Source: Vombatus ursinus (lineage: Eukaryota > Chordata > Mammalia > Diprotodontia > Vombatidae). From it: a stretch of DNA of 64,000 nucleotides. This document shows positions 46,291 to 56,284 of the stretch, piece after piece (within the stretch, counting starts at the first letter, position 1; every line of letters begins with the position of its first letter). A program made the position numbers and the translations under genes. The notes under the pieces are model-generated. The model was not told the DNA's origin. It was given only the letters and a program-made list of their open reading frames with translations, and ran no database searches. The DNA lies in contig NW_020954557.1 of assembly GCF_900497805.2 (NCBI RefSeq), positions 34,184,613 to 34,248,612 of the forward strand. The letters are read 5' to 3'.

Positions 46291-46667
46291 TTGTAATTGG
46301 TAAAATATGATTTATTTCCTAGTTTATAAAAATAAGGATAGTTTATATTTAGTAGGGGATAGCTGTGTTGTTTTATTTTAAAATATGTAAAATTTTAAGT
46401 TAATGTATATAGTTTTAAAAATATAAATTAGTTATAGTAAAACTATATAAATTAATTTATATGTCATTAGATATGAAAATATAATCTTAAGCTACTTTCC
46501 CATGACTAAAAATGTATTCATATTTATAAAATTTCTTTTAAAAAATACCTCTACTCTACAAATTCTAAATTATTTTAAGTTGCCTTAATTTACCAAGAGA
46601 AAACTTTATTTTTATGTTAATTTTGGTTGGTAATTTTTAGAAAGATATTTATTAGATAATATAATAA
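46291..46667. other. AT-rich intergenic, unclassified
   Basis: Very AT-rich, with many ta/aat words. No recognised repeat. Confidence 0.4.
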
Positions 46668-46800
46668 AAAGCAGCCTAATATAGTAGAGAAGACAGCCTT
46701 GGAATCAAGAAAACTTGAGTTCAAATCCTGAATTTCATATATACCAACTGTGTGGCCATGGGCAAGTGGCCTAATCTCTTTGTGTCCAAGTCAATTCTCT
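46668..46800 (+). repeat. tRNA-derived SINE
   Basis: It has gcagcctaatatagtagaga, cttgagttcaaatcctgaat and ctgtgtggccatgggcaagt, the same head variant as 26985-27090. Confidence 0.7.
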
Positions 46801-47025
46801 AAGATTACATATTAAAGAAGAATTGCTAATCTTCATCAGTTGAGTTGTCTATACTGCTGAAAATACCATCTCTTCCCACCAGTTTGATTGAGTTCAATTT
46901 CATCAGTGTAGGCAATTCAGCTGATCCATATCAACAATATATGTGAGTGAGTGTATACACAGACTTACACATACATATATACAATAATACATATATAATT
47001 ACATATATTACACACATGTATATTT

Positions 47026-47291
47026 ATAATTGATAGACAGTACTGATGAGGTTAACCAATTAGTTGGGTTTTGCTAAAATGATATTACATATATGATGAA
47101 ATAATACTTTCATATATACTTATATATGATAAATATTTATCTTCTGGAGAATATATGTATATATAAACATATATGTATATATCTATATACTTATTTAGAT
47201 AGAGAAGAGTATGATTTCAGCATATATGTAATATAATTTTAGCACAACTATAACTGATTGATTATCCTAATTAGTACTGCCTATCAATTAT
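47026..47291. mobile_element. Long inverted repeat, MITE-like
   Basis: Arms at 47026-47108 and 47208-47291 are about 82 percent identical when one is reverse-complemented (outer word ataattgatag, inner words tattacatatatg and gctaaaat). The spacer is 99 bp and AT-rich. The whole 266-bp element has no coding frame. This is the layout of a foldback MITE. Its family and target duplication are not clear. Confidence 0.7.
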
Positions 47292-47690
47292 GCTAATGTA
47301 ATGGAAAACTATTAAATTCCAATTATTGCTGAATACTCGTAGATGTCCCGTATAAACTTTATCTGAACTTTCATGGAATATATTGGACAATCAGATATTA
47401 CCTAGCTCAAATGTGTATTTATTATTTCTAGAAAAATCCTCCTTTGTAGTTCCATAAAGTTTCACAAGGACAGACTCTAATTGTCTACCACTGGAGAACA
47501 CTGAAAAATAACTGTCACCACAATAAGCCACTCTGATAAATCTGTTGAAAATCAAGAAATGCACTTTTAAAATTTTCTCTCCTGAATGAATTATGTGTCA
47601 AAAGCACTATTTTCCTATCTGTTTTCATATGATAATTTTTAAATTGCTCCTTAAGCTAAGAAATCTCAAAACACAAATATATGTGTTAGT
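47292..47690. other. Intergenic, unclassified
   Basis: No recognised gene or repeat. Confidence 0.4.
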
Positions 47691-48125
47691 ACAATAAAGA
47701 AAATATAATTAAAGCACTATTAGCACCTATATGTCCAAAAGTTAGAGGATAGCTGAATAAATATTAATGTAATGGAATATTGTGGTGCCATAAAACAATA
47801 AATTTGGAGTCCATAAAGAAATGTAGGAAGGCCTATATGAAGTGAGAAGAGCCAAATTAAGGGAAACAGAACTGTGTGCACATGCTGCCTGCCATTACAT
47901 AATTAATATAGGGAGAAAAGGACAAAGATAGCAGAATTTTGGAAGGGCATATGGAACAAAAAAAATTTTCTTTGCTAGTTTGCTAATTTGTTAATTTGTT
48001 TGGGCTTGCCTTGTCAAGAGCTAAGGCATTTGGGTTAAAATTTTAGCCCAATGGTTTGCATGTTTATTTGATGATTTTTAAAATTCAATTGTAAAGTTCA
48101 TAATAAAAACATTTTTTAAAGTACA
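47691..48125 (+). repeat. L1 3' end, old copy
   Basis: Sense L1 text is visible in diverged form: gtaatggaatattgtggtgc, cctatatgaagtgagaagag and ggaaacagaactgtgtgcac. It ends in an AT-rich 3' UTR. Confidence 0.65.
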
Positions 48126-48504
48126 CTGAAATATTGCCAGCATTTCTTTATTTTAAAAATGGGAATAATACTATCTGTGTCACCTTTTTCACAGAGTAGG
48201 AAGGATGGGCAAATTAAATAATAGATGTAAAAGCACTGGGCTCATCAGTTCCTGGTGTGGCATCTTCCTCCACTCTTCAGATTTGCAACTCATGCAACTT
48301 TTGGTCTTAGAAATTTGGTTAGCCACACATCTAGTATATAGCAGAAGCAGCACTAGAAAATAGGTCTTCTTAACTTCAAGACTAGCCTTCCTTCTACTAC
48401 ATGAGAAGATATAGGCAAGGAAAGGGCCCCAGGGACCACTATCTTATAGGAATAAGGTCATTAAAATGAGACTCTGGGATTAGTTGGCAGGGAATTCAGA
48501 TGGC
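48126..48504. other. Intergenic, possible SINE remnants
   Basis: SINE-like words such as aaaatgggaataatactatc and gatgtaaaagcactgggctc occur at about 48155-48245. No complete copy is seen. Confidence 0.4.
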
Positions 48505-48690
48505 ATGTTCTATGAAATGAATGAAAGAAATATATTTGTTAAGCACTTACTACACAGAAAGTGCTATGCAAGAGTTGTGGATACAAACAGAGAAGTCACT
48601 GCTATCAAATAGCTTACATTGTAATAGAGGAGATGATGTCCATAAAAGATTTAAGCTGCAAGTCAGGTTGAAAGGCTTCATAGACCTTAA
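48505..48690 (-). repeat. L2 3' end
   Basis: The antisense terminus tttgttaagcacttactaca and gctatgcaagagttgtggat is followed by L2-like sequence to about 48690. Confidence 0.65.
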
Positions 48691-49714
48691 GAAAGAGGGG
48701 CAAAACAGATAGTAATGCATCTCATTGAATGTTATTTCTATTAATAAAACCATATGTCAACGACTTTTGTGTTGAGAACTTTCTTTTCTAGGTCTTCAGT
48801 AGCTGTGACTGCTGAGGAGGTGCGAGTTTCAGCACCTGGAGAGGAAGTTGCCAGGTCTCATTTCCATAAGAATTCCTTTCCTGGACTGTGGCTGTGGGGG
48901 TCAGACTGGAAGAAGAGCAGATGGTCTGCTGTTCCCAGGGCATTTGATCTTACATATTCAGAAGTAGTTGCTGGTCCACTCTTGGTGTTGGTGGTATTAG
49001 GAATGGCTTAACTCTTTATAAAGATTGTTTCCCTCATGCTCCAGGGGACAATCTGGAAACAGGAATGAAGTTGTAGGTATTCCCAGGACTCTAGGGTTCC
49101 GGATCCTTGGCTATCTCCATTAGAATTTGAGGGGAGATAGAGGTTAAGGTGGTGTGACCCACCTAGTCATACTTTCTCCTCTCTATTTGTCAGAATGCCT
49201 TGCTAAGCTGGCTCACCAACCCTATCTGGCATTTTATCTTTAGTTGGTGTTGGTATTAGTGGTGGTGGAACAGACACCTTGAGTTATAAATTTGGACACT
49301 TGTATCAGTTGTAGGACATCTGATTTCAAACTTAAAAATGATTTATAGAAACAGACTGTTTTCTGATGGACTTGTTTACCTAGAGCCTAACTAAATTTTA
49401 AACCTAGAAATAAATTTATAAATGATGCATGCTTCAAAATTCTATGGTTGCTCAAGGTTACTTCCCTAGGCAAAGAGAATATTTTCATTCTTCCTCAAGT
49501 GAAGTTTACAGTGGTCTTAAAAGGAGGAGTACTTTGCAGTACTCCAATTTAGAAAATACAGAAACATTTATATGTGAAATGCATCCGCATTGGAAAAGAA
49601 GGCTAACAATTTTTTTTAAATCCTTATTGCAAGTCACTCTTGTTCACACTCTCTAAGTTTCAGTTTGCTTCTTAATCTCATCCTGCTATCCCCCCTCACA
49701 GTGTATTCTTTCAA
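48691..49714. other. Intergenic, unclassified
   Basis: A stretch with no named repeat; an open frame at 48754-49011 has no recognised homology. Confidence 0.4.
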
Positions 49715-50155
49715 GTAGCAGAGTATAATGGAAAAAGCAGTAGATTTGGAGTCAAACACCTAAAATTCTAATTCTGCCTGTCCCTTCATCCCTAGGGGGC
49801 TTAGTCCCTTAGCCAGTCAACATTTCAATCCTAAATTAAGGAGTTGAACTAGCTTGCCTTTTATGTCTCATCTAGCTCTAAATTTATGATGCCATGATCC
49901 CTTGGCCTCTGGTATCTGCTACTCCCTCATTTCTGCCTGTTGCAATCCTTTTCTTCCTTCAAGGTCCCCTTCAGTTGCCACCTGTTCTAAAAAGTCTTCT
50001 CTCAGCTAAACGGCATGGTGGATAGAGTGCTGAAGTTAGAAGAAAAAAGACATGAATTTGATCCTACCTCAGTTACTTACCAGATTTATGACCCTGGGGA
50101 GTCCCTTAAGCTCTCTCAGTCTTAGTTCCTTCATCTTCAAAATATGGATAATAAT
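49715..50155 (+). repeat. MIR SINE, L2 and CORE-SINE in tandem
   Basis: Three sense pieces adjoin: a MIR-type SINE (49718-49893, agcagagtataatggaaaaa), an L2 piece (49900-50005, ttccttcaaggtccccttca), and a CORE-SINE (50006-50155, ctaaacggcatggtggatag). Confidence 0.65.
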
Positions 50156-50484
50156 ACCATTGACCACACAAATGACAACCTGAATTGGTAGAGTGGTAGA
50201 GGGAATTCCCCATACCAATTAAATCACACTTCTAGTCCCCGTCTTTACCATTATTTTCTAGCTGCTCTAACTTGTTCTGGAGACTCACTTCTATTCTGTG
50301 CCTGCATCTGCCCCTATCAGATATTTGCAACATATCAAACCTGACTCTCAAGATCATATTAAAAAAAATTAGCTGAGTATAGCCCCCAATACCTCATTCT
50401 TTCAAAGAAAGGTCTTTGAGAAGAAGGGCATATATACTTAGAGAATTGAACTTGCCACATGATTATACTAGCATTTTAATGCAA
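50156..50484. other. Intergenic, possible L2 remnant
   Basis: The text gtctttaccattattttcta has an L2 flavour, but I cannot support a copy. Confidence 0.3.
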
Positions 50485-50605
50485 GGAGAAGCCTTAGAGA
50501 GTTCATGCCATTTTATAAATGAGGAAACTGAGGCCCACTGTGTTTAATTTACTTTCTCAAGGCAATTCAGTGACAGAACTGGGTCTGGAATTCGCATATC
50601 TTTAG
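50485..50605 (+). repeat. MIR3-like repeat
   Basis: It contains cattttataaatgaggaaac and aggcaattcagtgacagaac, then a short 3' end. Confidence 0.65.
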
Positions 50606-52335
50606 CCCTGAATAACTTGATAAGAAAGATCTTCTTTCTTCTATGAGTCACATCCAATAAATAATATAAATGCACCAAATAGTAAGCAACTCCTCTCCCA
50701 GTAGTCATGTACGGAAGCGCTAAATCAATAAGGATTCTTGAAATAAAATTTTCCAATTGTATAAGCTTTGAAAATTCACTTCAGAAAGCATTTTGCTGTA
50801 AGCCCAATAACCAATAATTATGGTCAAAGGACAAATTATATGGCATTTTCAAATTTATGGGAAGTTCATCAGGCAGCATTTGATTTTTTTTTTAACTCAC
50901 CTTTGGGAGTAGTAGCATGGTTCATCATCCTAGTCAGAATTTTAAAACATGTTTTTGTAACAACTTTTTAAATGGTATGGTCTTGAGGATGAATAGACCT
51001 TTCACTAGCCTCCCTAGAGATACAAATTTACCCACATCACATCTAGCACAAGGGGGCATCAGAGGCTACTAAGGTTGGGGACAGGATCCATCTCTAAAGT
51101 ACAGTAAGTATAAATAGATTCTCCAAGAAGACGGCATCGGAAGTAGCTATTTGTTCACAGTCCCTAAAACTTTGTATCAATGATCAGATGTTTCAATGAC
51201 TCCAGGAAGGAAAGAAAACTGATCTGCCCATTATCTGCTTACTGTAGTGTTCCCCATAATGTTCACATTTCAGAAATATAGAAAACGGTGATACTATACA
51301 ACTGGTAAGACTATGGAGAACTGTATGCAAACTGAAGTATAAAAACCAAAATCATGATTTAAGAGTAAAGCTTTGAAATGGTAACATTTTGAAGCAAAGT
51401 TACAATACTGTGAGTTTTAAGACAATATATTTTACACTTATCTCATATTTCTTATACCGAAGACATTAAGAATTATGTAGTATATATCACATTTTGGGAA
51501 GCAGGGGAGTATTTGAGAGGAATGTTTATACACAAATTCTATGCAGAATTCCTGTTCCTCAAACAATTCACAATCTTAAATATGTATGTTAGCATTAATT
51601 AATATGGATGTTGTCTACACCATTTCAATGCTAATATTACCCTCGTTTGAGTTTTCATCTTAATTGAAGGGGAAATAATACCCTCCTAATTATTGTGTTA
51701 ACCACAGTATGCTTATATGATAGCTTCAGTCTCTAGGCAGTTCCCTGTGACACCTTAATATAAAGATGCAGGTGAGTTAACATCACCTTGAAATTTTGAC
51801 CTTATACCTTTTTCTGACATGTGTTTAAATGTGTAAACATTAATTTAGTTAACAGCAACCTGTCTTTAAGTCTCATAGTGTTCACAAAATCCCTCAACAA
51901 TTAGATGAATTTTGCTTATGATTGACTCATGGCTGAATTTCCCAACCTTGCTTAGAGACAAATGCCCATTATTAGCTCTATTCTTGCTCTATTTGTATTT
52001 AGCATTTCCCAGGATACAGAATGGGTAGACTCAAGAACTGGGGAGGATTTAGGATCTTCTCAATCTTGTTGTTCTTTCTAAAGATGCAGATTACAATCCA
52101 TTCATGCTAGCCCATCTTGTGTGGCTCTTTTACATGTACGGTATGTCCACCATAAGGGATCCATCCAACCCTTTAGATGTCTTCCTTATTTTCTCCTGAT
52201 GTCCCTAGAATAATAGTAGAGCACTCAGTTGTCCAACTTCTATTTCTTGCTCACGCTATTTAGCCATTTCATCTTTTTTAATCACACATTTACCTGATCA
52301 CACCATTTATTCTAGTTGTCCTTTGAAGTGATTTC
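50606..52335. other. Repeat-poor intergenic stretch
   Basis: About 1.7 kb without a repeat that I recognise and without a coding signal. Confidence 0.4.
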
Positions 52336-52910
52336 TTGAGTACAATGTATTTGTAGGGATATTGGCAGATAGTGTAAGACATTGAAGCCAGATTTTGGAG
52401 CATATTGAATATCAAACTAAGGAATTTGATTTGATTCTGTAGGAAATGGGAAGCTATTCCAGATTTTGAACAGTAGGATAACATTTATGGAATATGCTTT
52501 CAGGAAAATAAGACAAGCTCTGATGTATAGGATGGATTAGAGGGAAGTATAAATTAGAGATAGGGAAGCCAGTGAAGAAATTATTACAGTAGTCCAAGGA
52601 TGTGGCAGTAAAGGCCTAAACTATGGTGGAAGCAATGGAAATAGAAGGGAAGAGACAGATGCAAAATACATTAGAAAGGAAGAATTAATTTATTAAGTTA
52701 ACAAGCCCTGCTAATCAAGCTAATAACTAAAGGTTAGTAAAGGAGAGGAAAGAGTCAAAGATCACTCCAAAGTTTCAAACTTAAGCAGCTGGGATAATGA
52801 TGTCAGAGATAAGGAAATCAGTGAGAAATGGTTTTATGGAAAAGGTGAGGAGTTCAATTTTAGATATGTCGCATTTGAAGTGACAAATAGAATTGTTCAG
52901 CAGACAAAAA
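52336..52910 (-). repeat. L2 LINE, internal part
   Basis: The antisense L2 words gattctgtaggaaatgggaa, attattacagtagtccaagg and gtgaggagttcaattttaga occur in order. No L2 3' terminus is seen. Confidence 0.75.
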
Positions 52911-53184
52911 AAAAAGAAGACAAAATAGGCAAGAAATCCATACACACAAGAAATCTTTATATCTATATTTCTATTGACCCTGCCACATTTTAGGAAAATT
53001 GTATCTATTTGGTTTATATTTCCAGAGTTTCTTTGTTTACAGATAAATAGAGTTAATTTCCCAAAGGTGATCACTGCCAATATAGTCATTTAAGTGTACT
53101 CATGTACCAGTGACTTTGGAATCAGGAGAGGGAATGGTGGTAGTCATCCTCAATTATTGGTCATTAAAGATGTAGATTTAAGCC

Positions 53185-53390
53185 TTCAGGATGATAGATT
53201 TAGAGCTGGAAGAGACTTCAGAAACAAGATAATATAATTATATTACCAACAAGGAAACTGAGGCCCAGAGGTATTAAGGAAATTGCCCAAGGTCATTCAG
53301 AAAGTAAATATCCAAGCCAGGATTTAAAACCAGACCTTTGACTCCAAATACAAACTTCTTTCCACTTTATCCTCATGCTGATACAGTAAG
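53185..53390 (+). repeat. MIR3-like repeat
   Basis: It contains gatgatagatttagagctgg, aacaaggaaactgaggccca and ttgcccaaggtcattcagaa, then tttccactttatcctcatgc. Confidence 0.75.
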
Positions 53391-54160
53391 TAGTTCCGTC
53401 TCTGCAAGGTGAATTAACTGAAAATGTCTTCATTTGGCACCTTAGCTTCCATCCTGGCAAACGTTTGTTACCTTTCACTGCTTATACGGCATGCAGCATT
53501 TGATTATAGTGGCTGTGTCACTTTTGCTATCTTTATTCATTTGTATATTCTTAAATTCTGCTTTGATTCTTCCTCTACCAAGCCACACATCAAAATCAAC
53601 CATTGTTGAGGTAACAATNNNNNNNNNNTATCCTGTGGCGAAGTTCCTGTATGCAATGGTTACTATGCAACAAACTCTTAAATTTTCTTTCATCATCCAT
53701 GTTTTCAGTTGGGAATGTATCTAATTAAGTAGCGTTTACTGTACTTGTGACAAAGTGACCTTTCTCTTACTGTAGAGAGAAATTGTCTATGTTATTACTG
53801 TATATGTAAAGCCACTCAATTATTGCAAAACTGTAAGTTGAGGTTCTAGGCAAGGACTATTTTTCCTGTAAAGGAAAGAGGGGTGGAGAGAGATCATCCT
53901 AAAGATGACTCATTGACTTGAGAATATTTTGAAGCAGGTAAAGACAAAACAGGCAGCTGGATCAGGACAGCTATGAGGAAGTAATTGAATATAGGAAGGT
54001 ATTAGTATCACCTGATCTTCAAATAGACCAAATATAAGGTTCATGTAAAATATCCTATAACTAGACCTTGGTGGGGAGATTTCAGGGGAGCACCAGGTTT
54101 GATATTAGAAAAGTTGTCTGTTCTGAGCATTGATGATAGAAGTCTATGGAGAGGTGGAGT
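53391..54160. other. Intergenic, unclassified, with assembly gap
   Basis: No gene or named repeat. The run of ten N at 53619-53628 is a gap of unknown true size. Confidence 0.5.
53619..53628. other. Assembly gap (10 N)
   Basis: Ten N bases; the open frames that read across it are meaningless there. Confidence 1.
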
Positions 54161-54164
54161 AGGG

Positions 54165-55420
54165 CCTTCAAAATACCAAATCTCAAAGTTGGAGGAGACC
54201 CCATGACATCTAATCCAGCCAATGACTGAAGCTACAACATCTTGGTCATCTTATGCTCTGAAAGAGTCCATTTTGCTTTCAGATAGCTCTAATTGTTAGG
54301 AAGATTTCCTTCAGATGAATCTAAATTTGCCTCTGCAATTTTTACCCATTATTCCTGGTTCTCTTCTCTGGTGTAAAGCAGAACAAGTCAATTTAAATGA
54401 TGTACCTTCAAATACTTGAAGACAGTTAACATGTCCCCACAATCTTTCTCTTCTCCAGAATAAACATTCCCGGTTTCTTCAACTGATTATCATATGATAG
54501 GATTTCTAGTCCCTTAACTAGCATAGTCATCTTCATCTAGACATATACTCACTTGCCTTCACAAAATTTATGCCTAGCATTGAACATAACACTCCAGATG
54601 TGGCAAAGTTCAGTGGGACTATAATTTCTTTTATTTGCCCCCCCCCCTTAATAAAGCCTGTTTGTCTTCAGGTTTTTTTTGGGGGGTGCTAGTATGTTGC
54701 TTTTTTTTATTCATATTGAGCTAAAACCCCCAGATCTTTTTCACATGACCTGTTATCTAACTGTATTTCTCCAAATTGTACCTATGAAGTCCTTTATTGT
54801 AAACTTGGATCTTTACTTTCATCCATATTAAATTCCGTCTCATTGTATTGGTCCCATCATTCTAATCTATTAGATTTTTTTGCATGCTTTCTCTGTGAAC
54901 AATTCCTCCCAACTTCCAATTTGATAAACATGCTATCTATTCCTTTGTCAAAATCACTGATAAAAATATTAAATGGAACAAATCCTTGGAGCACAATATT
55001 AAGATGTCTCCCAACCAGTTGACACAAATCCATCAATGGCTCCACTCTTGGAATCTGGTCATTTGAATAGCTCTGTGTCTGGTTAACTGTTATCTAGCCT
55101 ATATTCTTCATGTTGTCCATACAGATAGTATGAAAATTTTGTTAAATGGCAGGCTGAAATGTAAGTATACCATGTTTATGATAGTCTCTTGATCTGTGAA
55201 TCTAGTAACATCGTCAAAAAGAGAGATGAAGTTAATCTAGTGTGTCTTGTTCTTGAGGAAGCCCCAAGTAGATTTTAGCTAACCCCTTCTCCTTTCTAAA
55301 TAGTAACAATCCCTTTAATAATATGTTTTGGAATTGTGCATAGAATTGAAGATAATCTTATTGAACCATAGTTTGAAGAATCCATCCTTATATTTTGCTT
55401 CATTTTGTTTCTCATCTTTC
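54165..55420 (-). repeat. L3/CR1 LINE, 5'-truncated
   Basis: The antisense L3 text is long and ordered: aaataccaaatctcaaagtt at the 3' end, cttcaaatacttgaagacag, tcttctccagaataaacatt, aacactccagatgtggcaaa, aaaacccccagatctttttc, and ctgtgaatctagtaacatcg near the RT region. The 1.25-kb copy ends within ORF2 and its reading frames are broken. Confidence 0.85.
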
Positions 55421-55986
55421 ACGACTCCTTAGTAAAACTTTATAAAGCTGACCTTTCCTCAGTGGGATTAGGGAAAGGAAGATTTGCCAACACATGGCCC
55501 AGGAAGTCAGGGGAAATGATCAGGTTTCCTGTCAGGTCAGATTAGGTTGATAAAGTGGGGGAGAGAAAAAAAAGGGCCTATTGGGAGAAATTAGGGGTTC
55601 AGAGGTGGAAGTTGCTTTTAGACTACAGCTATCAATTGCTTCATAGCAATAGAAAGTATGAAAATGTTCATAGACAAATGAAGATTTCTAATTTTCTAAA
55701 ACCAGAAGCATATGATCAAGAAACAGGAAAAATTAGAGAAAACCCTTCTTGTTCTCTTTGGTACACCTTTCCATCCAAGGAAAAGAAAGAGAGGTAAACA
55801 GGAATAGACAGAATGGAAAGTAAAGAAAACCCCAGATAGTAAGCAGAGTAAGGAAAGACATTAAACTGACAAATACTACTACAGGTGCAATTTTATAACA
55901 TAACTCTTTTAAAAAACTGTCTTTAATTGTGTGGTCTGAAATAAAGTTTTTAACTTTTTAAAAGTCTCCCCTATCCCTAAATTATA
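55421..55986. other. Intergenic, unclassified
   Basis: No named repeat or gene. Confidence 0.4.
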
Positions 55987-56001
55987 GAAATATTCATTCT
56001 T

Positions 56002-56269
56002 ATGGAAGCATATTATTAGCTGTTTTTTTTTCTTCTGTTGTGTTTTGTTTCCTCTTTCTGGTGGTTCCTCCTATTGGTTCTAATTCTTACTTACAACATC
56101 ACTAATGTGCAAATATGTTCAATAGGAATGTATATGTATAGCCTATATCAGATTGTAAGCCATATAGGGGAGGGAGGTGGGGTGGGAGGGGGAGAAAAAT
56201 TTAAAACTCAAACGCTTATGGAAGTGATTGCTGATAATTCAAAATAAATTAATTTAAAAAAAGAAAAAA
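56002..56269 (+). repeat. L1 3' end, 5'-truncated
   Basis: Sense L1 tail text: cctattggttctaattctta, aatgtgcaaatatgttcaat, gcctatatcagattgtaagc, and the A-rich end caaaataaattaatttaaaa. Copies of gaaatattcattctt at 55987-56001 and 56270-56284 bound it, as a perfect 15-bp target duplication would. Confidence 0.8.
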
Positions 56270-56284
56270 GAAATATTCATTCTT

